From Mauremys mutica (lineage: Eukaryota; Chordata; Testudines; Geoemydidae), in assembly GCF_020497125.1 (NCBI RefSeq), contig NC_059073.1:18125225-18189224 (forward strand): a DNA stretch of 64,000 bases. Reading direction: 5' to 3'. Of this stretch, positions 22,950 through 34,139 are shown piece after piece (positions within the stretch are counted from its first letter, which is position 1; each line of letters begins with the position of its first letter). A model generated the notes under the pieces. It was not told where the DNA came from and did not search any database. It worked only from the letters and a program-made list of their open reading frames with translations. A program made the translations under genes and the position numbers.

Positions 22950-23400
22950 TGCAAGTATGTTCTCTTTTCCCTGCAACCAGACATGCCAAACTAGTGACAA
23001 AAATGCAGAAATAGGGCTTGTTTTTGGCTTCATTGGCTTGTGTTGCTTGTTGGCTAGTTTTTGACTTGTAGCTTGTTTCTTTTGTTTGGCTCCCGGCAAG
23101 CAGGGGCAAGGGTGGGGGTGGAGACAGTCAGGGGTGCACAATGGCCCACCACAATCCCAGACTGCTCGCCAGGGGGATCTAGTCACATAGAGTGCTGGTG
23201 AGCTTAGGGATTGGCTTGTTTTGGACTTGTTTTGAAATGGGATTAGCTTGAGTTTTGGCTTATTGTGAAAGCCGGGGTGCTTATTTACCACGTGAAAGTT
23301 GGCAACGGTGCCTGCAACCCCTCTAGCAGAGTGCCTCTCTAGTAGCAAAAATATGATGGACCTCAACTGAAGTCAAATGGCACCTATACAGTAATTTATA
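22950..23400. other. Possible old repeat next to the Gypsy element
   Basis: Recurring TTGGCTTGT, GGCTTGTTTT and TTTTGGCTTATTGTGAAAGC phrases suggest an old dispersed repeat, but no ends were found. Overlapping open frames on the minus strand lack any domain. Confidence 0.35.
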
Positions 23401-23403
23401 AAC

Positions 23404-23596
23404 TGTTATGTCCTAGGGGCAGGCGGTGTAGGAAGCAATCACTTGAGGCCAGAGAGCAGACAGCTAACCAAAACCTCCATTTTATTTACAGATATACAGA
23501 GAACTCACTCAGCCAGTTGAAACCGGCTGAGCTATCCCTTAATAGTCTAACTCAGTTGCCATAGTAACAAAACCCATGACATCCAAATACACAACA
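23404..23596 (-). repeat. 3' LTR of the Gypsy element
   Basis: A 193-bp terminal repeat beginning TGTTATG and ending CACAACA on the plus strand. It differs from the 5' LTR at five sites by eye. Both carry an internal palindrome-like GCCGGTTGAAACCGGC, intact only in the 5' LTR; here it reads GCCAGTTGAAACCGGC. Confidence 0.95.
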
Positions 23597-23610
23597 TATT
23601 CCTCCCCCCC
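23597..23610 (-). promoter_or_regulatory. Polypurine tract
   Basis: On the minus strand GGGGGGGAGGAATA directly precedes the 3' LTR, the position of the plus-strand priming site in LTR retrotransposons. Confidence 0.85.
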
Positions 23611-23727
23611 TAATAAGAACATCCCCTAAATAAAACACACACTAAACTAGAGAAGGAGGGTAGACTGCCTCCATTCCCGGCTAAATCCTGGGGATTATTT
23701 TGCCCCATACTCGTGGGTTCGCCCTAA

Positions 23728-25677
23728 CTAAAGATCCAGCCGATGAGGAGGCCTTCTGTCTCTAGGTGGATTACGGCGAACTTCTGGTGTTGTTGCACCC
23801 GAAAGTACTAGGGGCTCAAGGTCCGCAGCACGAATAGGTGAGGAGGTGGTATCAGCTCGTGCTGGGCAAAGGGGTATCTCAGCTGCCGGCAGTAATGGAG
23901 GAGAACAGTCAGGAACAGGTGCCTCGTGATTCGGTGTCTCACCAGGAGGGGTGAAGTCAGACCCCTCAACTGCAGATGGGTCCTGAAGACTGGCATGACC
24001 TGGGAACAGCTGATCTACATGTCGCCGCCAGGTAAGATTCTCTGCAGTCCGGACTGTATAGGAAACAGGTCCTGTTTGAGTGATGACTGTGGCCGGGACC
24101 CATTTAGCTCTGGAAGTATAATTCCGAGCCAAAACTGGCTGTCCTGGGCTAAAGGTTCGGTCTTTTGCTCTGGGTGCCCGTCTGATGACTTGATATTGCT
24201 GCTGACGTTGCACAGTTTGTCTGGGTTCAGAAGGTTTCAGCAGATCAAAGCAAGTGCGCAGCTGTCGTCCCATCATTAGAAAGGCTGGGGAAGCCTGGGT
24301 CGTAGCATGAGGTGTGTTTCTATAGGAAAGTAAGAAGGTATCCAGACGCTTTTGAATGGAGTGTTGTCCCTTTGCTGATTTCAAAGCGTTTTTCATTGTC
24401 TGCACAAATCTTTCAGCTAATCCGTTGGTGGACGGATGATATGGTGCTGACGTGATGTGGTGTATCCCATTTGCCTTCATAAAATTTTGAAACTCCTGAG
24501 AGATGAACTGCGGTCCGTTGTCGCTCACAAGTTGTTCTGGCAGACCAAAACGACTAAAGAGTCCTCGTAGTTTTTGGATAGTACTCTCTGCAGTAGTGGA
24601 CTGCATTATAGAGACTTCTGGCCATTTTGAATGGGCATCTACTGCCACCAAAAACATGCTTCCTTCAAGGGGGCCAGCAAAGTCAACGTGAATACGTTGC
24701 CACGGGTTTTCAGGCCAGTCCCATGGGTGTAGGGGTGCCCACTGGGGTGCATTTCTTACACCCTGACATGACATACAAGCTTTTGCCTTCTCTTCAATAG
24801 CACTGTCCAATCTAGGCCACCAAAAATAGCTTCGTGCAATTTCCTTCATGCGCACTATTCCACAGTGACCGGAATGTAGCTGTTCTAACATCTGTGATCT
24901 CAGGGGTGGTGGAATAATGACACGCCTCCCCCACAACAAACAACCAGATTGGACCGATAACTCCGTCCGCCTGGACATGTAGGGAACAAGGTCGGGTGAG
25001 ACCGGAGAGGTTTGTCGAGATTTTCCATGCATCACCAGGTCCTTACACCAGCATTCTGATGCCTGGTGACCCAGCTTACCACAGCGGTAACATTCTTGAC
25101 TCTGCACCGTTTTGTGGGTCAGTTCTTGTGACACTTTTTGCACCCTAGGGGATACACCGATGTATTGTGCCTCCCTTGTAGCCAGTTCCATGGAGACAGC
25201 AATATCAACAGCCTTCTGTAATGTAAGCTGAGCCTCTGTCAGTAGGCGCTTCCGTATAGCTTCATTGCAGAGGCCACACACTAACCTGTCACGCAGGGCA
25301 TCATTTAACATCTCTTTAAATTCACAGTGTTCTGCTAGCTTTTTTAAAATGGCTACAAATTGTACAACTGTTTCATCTTCCTTTTGGTCTCTTTTGTGGA
25401 ACCTATATCTTTCAGCAATTACCAGTGGTTTTGGGGAGAAATGAGACCCCAGGATTTCCACAATGTCACTGTAAGATTTAGTCTCAGGCTTAACAGGGTG
25501 TAGTAAGCTGCGTAGCAGAGAGTAGGTTTTAGCCCCTACAACAGTTAAGAATATTGGCACCTTCTTCGCTTCTGTAATGTCATTTGCAATACCAAAAAGC
25601 TCAAAACGCTCAGTATACACATGCCACTGCTCTGTATTCTCATCAAAAGGCTCCAGGGGCCTGGTCAGAGTAGCCAT
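23728..25677 (-). CDS. Gag-integrase fusion polyprotein of Ty3/Gypsy element
   Basis: 649 residues from the ATG at 25677, which has A at -3 and G at +4; an upstream in-frame TTG at 25713 is not needed. Residues 1-185 are a retrotransposon Gag domain (opening MATLTRPLEPFDENTEQW). A CX2CX4HX4C zinc knuckle follows at C196, C199, H204, C209. At about residue 213 the frame passes straight into sequence normally found after RNase H (MSRRTELSVQSGCLLWG). Then come the integrase zinc site (H268, H271, C301, C304), a catalytic core with D332, D386 and E422 (35 residues between the last two), and a GPY/F-like C-terminal module (about 530-560). Protease, RT and RNase H are missing without a frame break. 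Gag would assemble particles and integrase would insert the cDNA in the nucleus. RT must come from elsewhere. Whether the protein is made is unknown. Confidence 0.92.
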   Translation of the reverse strand: MATLTRPLEPFDENTEQWHVYTERFELFGIANDITEAKKVPIFLTVVGAKTYSLLRSLLHPVKPETKSYSDIVEILGSHFSPKPLVIAERYRFHKRDQKEDETVVQFVAILKKLAEHCEFKEMLNDALRDRLVCGLCNEAIRKRLLTEAQLTLQKAVDIAVSMELATREAQYIGVSPRVQKVSQELTHKTVQSQECYRCGKLGHQASECWCKDLVMHGKSRQTSPVSPDLVPYMSRRTELSVQSGCLLWGRRVIIPPPLRSQMLEQLHSGHCGIVRMKEIARSYFWWPRLDSAIEEKAKACMSCQGVRNAPQWAPLHPWDWPENPWQRIHVDFAGPLEGSMFLVAVDAHSKWPEVSIMQSTTAESTIQKLRGLFSRFGLPEQLVSDNGPQFISQEFQNFMKANGIHHITSAPYHPSTNGLAERFVQTMKNALKSAKGQHSIQKRLDTFLLSYRNTPHATTQASPAFLMMGRQLRTCFDLLKPSEPRQTVQRQQQYQVIRRAPRAKDRTFSPGQPVLARNYTSRAKWVPATVITQTGPVSYTVRTAENLTWRRHVDQLFPGHASLQDPSAVEGSDFTPPGETPNHEAPVPDCSPPLLPAAEIPLCPARADTTSSPIRAADLEPLVLSGATTPEVRRNPPRDRRPPHRLDL

Positions 25678-25781
25678 GATTTTTAGTTTCACTTTCACAG
25701 TCAGTGCAAACAAGCAGCTTTTTTGTTTGTTTGTTCTTTACCTTAACTTCTACTTCCTTCTGTTACTGGAGCAGCACCAGG

Positions 25782-25799
25782 ATCCCATCCTCGTCGCCA
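25782..25799 (-). promoter_or_regulatory. Primer binding site for tRNA-Ser
   Basis: The plus-strand sequence ATCCCATCCTCGTCGCCA equals, as I recall it, the 3' end of vertebrate tRNA-Ser(GCT) including CCA, so the minus-strand element RNA would pair with it. It begins one base from the 5' LTR. Confidence 0.85.
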
Positions 25800-25800
25800 G

Positions 25801-25993
25801 TGTTATGTCCTAGGGGCAGCCGGTGTAGGAAGCAATCACTTGAGGCCAGAGAGCAGGCAGCTAACCAAAACCTCCATTTTATTTACAGATATACAGAGAG
25901 CTCACTCAGCCGGTTGAAACCGGCTGAGCTATCCCTTAATAGTCTAACTCAGTTGCCATAGTAACAAAACCCATGACAACCAAATACACAACA
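25801..25993 (-). repeat. 5' LTR of the Gypsy element
   Basis: A 193-bp repeat carrying the presumed promoter on the minus strand. It keeps the GCCGGTTGAAACCGGC near-palindrome. It is adjacent to TAAAC at 25994-25998. Confidence 0.95.
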
Positions 25994-26213
25994 TAAACAT
26001 TTTATTCTTATTAAACTAACCTGGCTCTTTAATAAAGCAACTATTTACAGAGCTACACCAGCTGCAGTTTAGCATCCCAAGCCATGTGCACAGACTGGCT
26101 TCCAGGTACCTTCTCCAAAATCTTCCCTCATGCAACCCAGGCTCCTCCCTGCAAGTTCCATGCAGGCTGCTACAGGACACATGAAAAGTGATATATTCAG
26201 CTACAGTTTTAAT

Positions 26214-26253
26214 CGACACACACACAGGGACAGACACACACACACACACACGA
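26214..26253. repeat. CA microsatellite
   Basis: ACACACACACA-type runs interrupted by GGGACAG. Confidence 0.9.
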
Positions 26254-28890
26254 CTATAAAACAGAACATATGTACAAGGAGGTGAAATTTGGTGTTAGGA
26301 CCTTAATTTTTGCGTGCTTTCTTATGCCTTTTTTTTTGCATTCCTTTATTTTAAAATAAATATTTTTGCTTTAGTTGCAAAACTGTAACATTACAGTAAA
26401 ACAGCAATTTTCTAGGGTTTTTTGCTTTTTTACAGAAAATATTATTGAAAAGAAAAAATCCAAAATGAATGGATCTGTGGAGCTCACAGCCAAGCAGCTA
26501 TTCTTCATGTAGAGCTAGGAAGCTCTGCTAACTTCAGTAGTGGACCACACAGGCTGTTCCATCAGAACTCAGACAGTCCTTTAGCTGATCAGCTGCATAA
26601 GTATGTTCTGATCTTCTAAAGCCCTTGAGCAAGAGAGCACCGTTGTCTCCTCCCTGACTGAAATGCATGTAACTGTTTGCAGATTTGGAGATATTATCTA
26701 GTTTTACATACCTGGCCACTGCATCTCTCTTTATCTGCATAGCTATCTAACTGTAGCTTTATTGTGATTGCTCAGTTCCATGTTTCCAAATACTCATAAT
26801 TTCATCATCAGGTCTCTGTAACTGGCCTTCTTGAATATTGCTGCAACTGCATAAGTCTCTCTCCCTTGCGATTTAGGAGTTTTTCTACTACGAGCTCCAG
26901 ATAGTGCTTTAAGTTATGGAATGATCTTGTACAATTATAATTGCAGCAGCTAGGTGTACTACGCTGTGTACTAAAGAAGGAACAGCTACTTGCTAGATAA
27001 TAAGAATTCAGGACACTTTAGCTAAGAAGGAGTTAGTGACAGCAAGAGGGAAGAATGCCTTGACATCTGGTTTCCCTATGTGACTACCATAAGCCAACAA
27101 TTGATTGTCTTGCCATGCCAAAAATAAGTCCTTTTTTTTTTTACTGGCCTTTAAAAGAGGTAAGTGTATGAAGACCTTGTTGTTATTCTTGGCACCTCGT
27201 TGTACCCCAGCTATCAGTGAGTTTTAAGAAATGGAAAGATAAGCATTTGGGCCAACTAACTGGAAACCTGGTTGTTCCCCGAACTTCTCCCCCTGCTGAT
27301 AGACAAAAGTGCAAAAGTTATTTTCTGATTTTTCCCTTTAGCTTCCCGTTATCACAGCATTGCTTCGTAACCTTCTGTAGTAGGTGTACAAAGCAAAGGG
27401 TCATTATGTACTTTGTGTGTTTGTTGTTTGAAATAATGATTGTCAAAAAAAAATCTAGCAAAACATAAATAGAAAAAGTGAATACATTCCCCCACCCCAT
27501 TTTTTATCCTTTTCTTACAATAAAATGTTTGGCACATTTATTTATCTTAGTTCTTTAGTCAGGAACAAAAGATGCTGCTGAATAGCTGAGTTTGATTCCA
27601 ATATGAAAGCACTTCATCAATCTACACCTGTCAGCGAGTCTAACAATAGTGTAACCAAAATTCTACCTCCATAGTACAAATACATCACTTCTAATGTATT
27701 TTGCCACTCTTGACAGAGGCAGATATGAGCGCAAACAATCAATGCTTATTAGAGCCAGTCAAATAACCTAAAACCAATTCGCTAACAGTTTTCCCTTTTA
27801 GAAACACAATTTCAGCTAATATGTACAGTGCTATTATCCACTGTGCGCACACATTAGTAACCAAAGTACCAAATTCATCAGAAATGGAAGTCATTTGTAA
27901 AGTTTAAATCATCCAATTAGGAAACAGAAAAATATACAGCATGTGATGTAGGTGGCCAATCACAAAGCTCAAAGAGCAAAAGTTTCAATTGTTGGCTAAT
28001 GAACATCATAACAATTCATAAACAATCTACAGGCTCAGACATATCTGATGCTGTTTACCAGATAAACAAATCCATTAAATAGTGCTCTGTTGATAATTAT
28101 TCATATTTCACTTCACAGCCATCTGCAGCACAAGAACCAATATTCTGTTTCTCTGTATGCCATTCGGTAGGTGCTGGATCATTAGTGTGAAATGCTGAGC
28201 AGCTGTTTTGAAATGTATCTAAAAGATGAACTGCAGTTCCTTAATGGTCTTGAACTTTTAGTTTGGGAAAATAAATGAAATAAAATAAATCGTTAATAGT
28301 AGGGCAAAGGGGAGGACCCAGAGGCAGGATGTTCCTGGCAGTAGAATGACAAAGCGTGCTGCTGGGAAATGCCCTATTTTTGATTAGACATTACTTATTT
28401 CCTGTCAACACTCTTTGAATCATGTAAAGGAGTGTAATTGGCCTCAGCATAAGTATTTTTCACAACATAAAGGATGCCAAGAGGTTGTACATGCATGGAC
28501 ACCCGTGTGATGCAAGGAGAGTAATGTATTCACCAAAGAGAGGCCAATATAAATTGAATAAACCACAGACTAAAGTAGCACTGAAGCCAGACTTAATCAA
28601 CCCATATTCTCCTTTTTTCTGCAGGAGAATCAAACATTTCATTGCTGGTGTCTTGGTTTCCGCATTAAGGTCATGTGACCCAGCCATAGGTGGGGACATC
28701 TACTCAACTCTTAGAGTTTGATGAGTCTGGAGGTCCCTCTGCTAAACATTACTATAGTTTGGACCAATGCATAGTCCAGCACTGGAAAACCGTGACTTGT
28801 GGCAAACAGGTTAGTGTCATCAGTGAGAAATGTCAGTCAGACTTCTACATAGGCCAAAATAGCTGCTAGTTAATGTTAATATTCTGCACG
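26254..28890. other. Repeat-poor AT-rich tract
   Basis: I find no recognisable transposon, coding domain or RNA gene in about 2.6 kb, in contrast to the dense repeats on both sides. The translation at 27217-27468 has no domain. The DNA could be ordinary unique sequence or hold conserved non-coding elements, which the sequence alone cannot tell. Confidence 0.45.
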
Positions 28891-28904
28891 ATATTCTTCT
28901 ATCC

Positions 28905-29207
28905 CAGCAGTTCTCAACTGTGGGTCATGAGCCTGAAGTGCATCGTGACTCTGTTTTAATGGGGTCACCAGGGCTTGCTGGGGCCCAAAGCCAAAGACCA
29001 AGCCCCACCACCCGGGGTTGAAAGCAAAGCCCTTCGGCTTTGGCTTTCACATACACACACCTAGCCTGGGGCAGTAGGGCTTGGGGCCCCTGGCCCAGGG
29101 TGGTGGGATTCGGGTAGGCTCAGGATTTGGCCCCCCCCTGCTGGGGTTATGAAGTATTTTTTTTTGTCAGAAGAGGGTGGCAGTGCAATGAAGTTTGAGA
29201 ACCCCTG
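28905..29207. mobile_element. hAT-type non-autonomous element, 303 bp
   Basis: The ends CAGCAGTTCTCAACTGTGGG and AGTTTGAGAACCCCTG are imperfect inverted repeats. A perfect duplication TTCTATCC flanks it (28897-28904, 29208-29215). The interior is G/C-rich and non-coding. Confidence 0.92.
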
Positions 29208-29304
29208 TTCTATCCGTTGCTTCCTATATTAGGTACCTGATGGTACTACTATTAACTTCAACATCAGCGCTTCCACTGATTTCAGTGGGAGCAGGATCTG
29301 GTCT

Positions 29305-30600
29305 AGAGAATTTAGAATCATAGAACCATAAGGTTAGAAGGGACCTCAAGGGTCATCTAATCTAACCCTCGGCCAAGATGCAGGATTTGTTGTGTCTAAA
29401 CCATCCAAAGCAGATGTCTATCCAGCCTCCTTTTGAAAACCTCCAGAACCTCCCTAGACCTTTGAAAAGCTTCCAGAACCTCCCTAGACAGTCTGTTCCA
29501 TTGTCCTAGTGTTCTTATAGTTAGGAAGTTTTTTCCAGAGATTTAATCTAAATCTGCTGTGCTGGAGTTTGAACCCATTGCCTCTTGTCCTGCCTTCTGT
29601 GGCAAGAGAGAACAACTTTTTCTCCATCTTTTTTATGGCAGCCTTTCAAGTATTTGAAGACTGCTATCATGTCCCCCCTTAATCTCCTCTTTTCCAAACT
29701 AAATATACTCAGTTCCTTCAGCCTTTGCTCACATGGCCGCATTCCATCCCTTTGATCATCTTTGTTGCTCACCTATGAATCCTTTGCAGTTTCTCTACAT
29801 CCTTTCTATATGTTAGTGACCAAAATTGGCCACAGAACTGCAGCTGAGGCCTAAACCAGTGCCGAGAAGAGCGTACCTCCCGTTAGTTGCAAGCTATGCC
29901 TTTGTTAATGAAACCTAAAATTACATTTCCTTTTTTCGCAACAGCATCACATTACTGACTCATGTTGAGGTTGTGATCCACCACAACTCCCAGATCCTTC
30001 TCAGCAGTGCCACTGCCAAGCCAGTGATCCCCCATTCTGCATTTGTGCATTTGATTTTTCTTCCCTAAGTGTAGCACTTTACATTTGTCAAATTTCATTC
30101 TGTTGTCTATCGCTCAGTTCTCCAATTCATCAAGATCCCTCTGAATTTTAGCTCTCTCCTTGAATTCTATCAGATCATGATAACTTCCTCCCAAGTCCCG
30201 ACCACCTTCACGTTTGCAACTAATTAATCCCTTTTGGTTAAAACCAGATCCAAAATGGATGACCCCTTAGTTGTTTCCTGAATTTACTGAATCAGAATGT
30301 TGTCCACTACACCTGCTAAGAACTTGCAGGACATATTATGTTTTGCTGTAATAGTCTTTCAACAGATATCAAGGAAGTTAAAAACCTCATGTGTGTTAGC
30401 TAATCTTGTTACCTGCTTGGTACATCAGTCATGGAAGTTGTCCCACCAAGTCTCTGTAATGCCAATTAAGTCATAATTTTCTTTATATACCATGACTTCC
30501 AGTTCATCCTGCTTGTTCCCCATACTATTTGACTTGAATACAGGCATTGAAGAGATTTTACAGATTGCCTTGTTGCTTTTCTTCTTGCATTTTTAATGCT
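29305..30600 (-). mobile_element. CR1-type LINE, 5'-truncated and decayed
   Basis: The 3' end lies at the left: AGAATCATAGAACCATAAGG, then the CR1 3' body. The minus-strand frame 29548-29772 encodes [24 protein letters not shown] residues, the CR1 C-terminal signature. Further right comes a thumb/palm-derived stretch with frequent stops. An internal 30-bp duplication (TTTGAAAA.C.TCCAGAACCTC) lies near 29428-29487. The far 5' part (30240-30600) may be another LINE segment. Confidence 0.8.
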
Positions 30601-31679
30601 TTTTTAATGAAAGTATTCTGTTTACTCTAAGATGCTGCAGGTCTCTATAAAAGCAAGGATCAGTAATATGTCTCAGTCTGGAATTTATCTACACGTAGTG
30701 TAGTACTTTTATATTCCGGCTAGAAACCTCATATCCCACGACTGGAATATCAGCAAAAGTTCTTAGCAAGTCAAGTTTGTCCTTTGATTCCATTCTCACA
30801 TTATGGGACAGGGCATAGTCAATTAAATGAATAGCTGGTAAATTTAGAACAAATTAAAAGGAAATACCTCTTTTCACAGAGTATAGTCAAGCCTCTCCAA
30901 TCCATTGTCTCAATGGGTCATTGAGTCAAATACTATGACTGGATTTGTAAAGAGCCTGGATAGTTCAATATCCATTAATGTTTGTGATTACACATGCTAA
31001 GAAAAGGGTAATCAAATATCATTGTGATGTCCTACAAGCTCCGTTGAACTCCATTATGCAATAGGCAAGGTTCATTAAGTGGATGTGTTTATGTGCTTTG
31101 CAGGCACCAGGGGAAATGGTCAGAGAACAGCTGGACACCCAGAGCTCTCATTGACTTTCCATAGGAGTTGGGCACTTTACCACCATTTGTGGCTTCAAAA
31201 ATCTTTCCCAGCATGTATTGACCATTGTTGGCCACATGATACTGGACTTTAGAACAATAGTCTAGGTCCAGCATGAGAAATCCTGTGTTCCAAGGGAGAA
31301 GTAATTGGGAGTTAGAGTGAGGCAAGGAATTTTGGGGAGAAGAAAAGAAGTGTAAGGGATACAGTGATGGGATCACTCGATCAAGCGAGGGGCTTTAGCC
31401 AACGGACTTTAGCAAGGAAAGAAGAGGAGGAACTGGAATACAAATATGCAGCTGGGGGCCAGGGTACTTTATCTAACCCCAACATTTTGGTTATGTTCAG
31501 GAGGGCTAGGTTTGGGTTTGCTGTTTTCCCTGAATAACTGGTTCCACTCAGGCTTATATAAGGTGGTATATGTTTTACTGAGGGGCTCATCAAAAACTAG
31601 TGCATAACTGATTTCCCTTTTGTGGTGCATGTCACTACTACATTGTGATGCCTTGTCTTTTCAGTGCATTGCACCTTTA
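30601..31679. other. Intergenic DNA, nothing recognised
   Basis: Open frames at 31089-31593 have no domain. No repeat with clear ends. Confidence 0.45.
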
Positions 31680-32190
31680 AGGATATGTCTACCGCAGTGG
31701 CTCTCAACCAGGGGTACGTGTACCCCTGAGGGTAATTAGAGGTCTTCCGGGGGTACGTCAACTCATCTAGATATTTGCCTAGCTTTACAAAAGACTACAT
31801 AAAAAGCACTAGCAAAGTCAATACAAACTAAAATTCCATACAATGACTTGTTTATACTGCTCTATACACTGAAATGTAAGTACAATATTTATATTCCAAT
31901 TGATTTATTTTATAATCATATGGTAAAAATAAGAAAGTCGGCAATTTTGTATTTTCACATCTGATTTTGGAAGCAAGTAGTTTTTAAGTGAGGGAAACTT
32001 GGGGGTAGAGAAGACAAATCAGATTCCTGAAAGGGGTACAGTAGTCTGGAAAGGTTAAGAGCCACTGGTCTACAGTTTGAACTGGGGTGTAATTCCCAGT
32101 TCAAGGAGACACACCCAGGCTAGCGCTGATCAAGCTAGTGCACTAAAAATAAAGTGCAGCCACAGCTGTGCGAGTGGCGTGAATGGAAAA
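31680..32190. mobile_element. GTCTAC-ended MITE split by a hAT
   Basis: AAGGATATGTCTAC before, and CAGTTTGAACTGGGGTGTAA then TTCCCAGTTCAAG after, the nested hAT at 31695-32067 together look like one GTCTACACT-type MITE. Its right end is unclear. Confidence 0.45.
31695..32067. mobile_element. hAT-type non-autonomous element, 373 bp
   Basis: The ends CAGTGGCTCTCAACC and GGTTAAGAGCCACTG are inverted repeats. The flanks GTCTACCG (31687-31694) and GTCTACAG (32068-32075) match at 7 of 8. The interior is AT-rich and non-coding. Confidence 0.88.
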
Positions 32191-33430
32191 TAATGTTGTT
32201 ACTAAGCAACATGCAGAACATGTAAAGTACTGGCTGCTGCTCGCTCCTGTTGCACAGAAGATAGTGGAAATCAAAGCAAAAATGAGGAAACAGGACTTCC
32301 TAGAAAGAGATGAGATTAGTGTATGATTGGGGGCAAATGTTACTATGAACCAAAGTGTGAATGAAAGGAAGGGGATGATTATACAGTTATACCTATGCAA
32401 CCCAACAGGAAACAAGGGGCATGCACAGCTATAACTGAGAGCAGGATTTGGCATTTATAATCTCTGACTGGTGATGATAACATGTGAGAAGGACAGAGCA
32501 CAGTCTGGCTTTCAGCTCCCAGGCTCAGTATGCAGCATTTTTAGGTCTGAAATAACCACTTGAATTTGTAAATTAGCCAAGTCTGATGTGTCACCATTGA
32601 GATCCATGGGATTCATGATGCCATTTTTTAAAATCACCTTTCAGCTTACCACCACCTTTTAAATATACAGGTGCTATACAGCCAAACAACAGCAAAGGCC
32701 CTTCACACAAACATTGGGAAAATCTATGTTGTGACATACGTTACAACGTGCAGGAACTTCCTGGCCTAGACTTCAGTGCAGCAGCAAGCCAGAAGAGGTG
32801 GCATAATTCTGGCTTATCTCTGTCACATTTTCAAATTGTTTTGACATGGCAGTCAAACCTGTGCAAGACGAACTATGTATTTATCAAGCTGCCGTTGCAA
32901 AGAAACAAAATTCCTGGGCGCATTTCCATGTACAGCTTGCTGGTATTTGAATGGCAGAAAGAAAGAAGTGCCAGTACATAGGAAATTATAGTGAAACATA
33001 AAAAATAGAGTGTTATTTGAAAGAGGGTGGGTTTTTTTTGTCTTTTTCTTTCTGGCATATTGTGTTCCACCTACGCACTTAAGTTCTTATGTAACTGTAA
33101 TGCACACTGCCTATTCTTTCCGTTATTTCATCTGTAGCCTATACAAATGTCTGAAGTAGATGTCGCTCCGTTTTTTTAAGAACGACCTGAGTGACTGATT
33201 CCTATAGGATGCAGACTAACTTCTTTCTCACTGTAAAATCTAAGCAATTCTCTGTCACAGTGTATAATGAAACTATTAATGTAACAGTGTCATAACACTC
33301 ATAGCAAATTAGGGAGATGACTCTCTTGCCAGCAACTGCATGGATCTCGGTCTTATTCCTCACTTGTGCTCTCTCCGATGCTGGAATTCTCAATATGTAT
33401 CTTTCACAGGACTTGTCTACATGAGGACAC
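32191..33430. other. Intergenic DNA, nothing recognised
   Basis: No supported gene or repeat. Confidence 0.45.
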
Positions 33431-33431
33431 T

Positions 33432-33676
33432 CAGGCCTGGTCTACACTAGGAAATTAGGTTGATATAACTACGCTGCTCGGGGGTATGGAAAGGCCAATG
33501 TAGATAGCGCTAGGTCGACAGGAGAATTCTCCCATTGACTTAGCTACTGCCTCTTGAGGTGGTGGAGTACCCACACCAAACAGAAGAACCCCTCCCATTG
33601 GCGTAGATGGCCACTTTACTGAAGCAATACAGTGGTGCAGTTCCACTGCTGAAGCATTTTAAGTGTAGACAAATCC
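33432..33676. mobile_element. GTCTACACT-ended MITE, first of a tandem pair
   Basis: It starts AGGCCTGGTCTACACTAGG and ends TTTTAAGTGTAGACAAATCCT, with internal TAGGTTGATATAACTACG and GGCGTAGATGGCC blocks shared with the next element. Non-coding. Confidence 0.75.
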
Positions 33677-33767
33677 TCAGGACAGTTAATCTGAATTAAT
33701 TTCAAAGTGGATTAGTTAAACTGCATTAAACCCCTATGTGGATGCAGATTTAAGGAGGACACTAAGG

Positions 33768-34005
33768 TCTGGTCTACAATGGAAATGTCGGTAACATAAC
33801 TACATCAGTCAGGGGTGTGAAAAATCCACACCCCTGAGTGGCGTAGTTAAGATCACTTAAGTACCTTAAATCTCAGGGAAGTGGATTAACTATGCCAATG
33901 GGAGAATCTCTCCCATCAGCGTAGATAGCGTCTGCACTGAAGGACTACTGCAGTGCAGCTGCAGAGGAGCATCTGTAGCATTTTAAGTGTAGACATACAC
34001 TTAGT
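33768..34005. mobile_element. GTCTACACT-ended MITE, second of a tandem pair
   Basis: It starts AGGTCTGGTCTACAATGG and ends TTTTAAGTGTAGACATACACT. A palindrome GGGGTGTG-AAAAATC-CACACCCC sits at about 33812-33835. It resembles the element 90 bp to the left but is not identical in the interior. Confidence 0.75.
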
Positions 34006-34139
34006 CTGAATAAGAGCATCCACACAGCGGTTTAATGTAGTTTAAGTAATCCACTTGAAATTCATACCTTTAGTTAATTTGAATTAATTTTCCTGAGTGT
34101 CTGTGTGCAAACAAACCCACAGAATTTAATCCCAGAAGG

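Larger units (their letters stand above)
23404..25993 (-). mobile_element. Ty3/Gypsy LTR retrotransposon, internally deleted, 2590 bp
   Basis: Two 193-bp LTRs bound the element, each TGTT...AACA, and a perfect 5-bp target duplication TAAAC lies at 23399-23403 and 25994-25998. Transcription runs on the minus strand. The primer binding site lies one base inside the 5' LTR, and a polypurine tract abuts the 3' LTR. The only gene is a Gag-integrase fusion; protease, RT and RNase H are absent. The element would therefore depend on another copy for reverse transcription. I count 5 differences between the LTRs (2.6%), so the insertion is fairly recent compared with its surroundings. Confidence 0.95.

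Noticed and set aside
22612..23366. 165- and 158-codon minus-strand frames beside the Gypsy element
   Set aside because: Considered as an additional retroelement gene, but they lie outside the LTRs and the TAAAC duplication and have no domain.
25678..25713. Upstream TTG start for the Gag-integrase frame
   Set aside because: The ATG at 25677 has a better context and begins the conserved Gag sequence. The 12 extra codons have no support.
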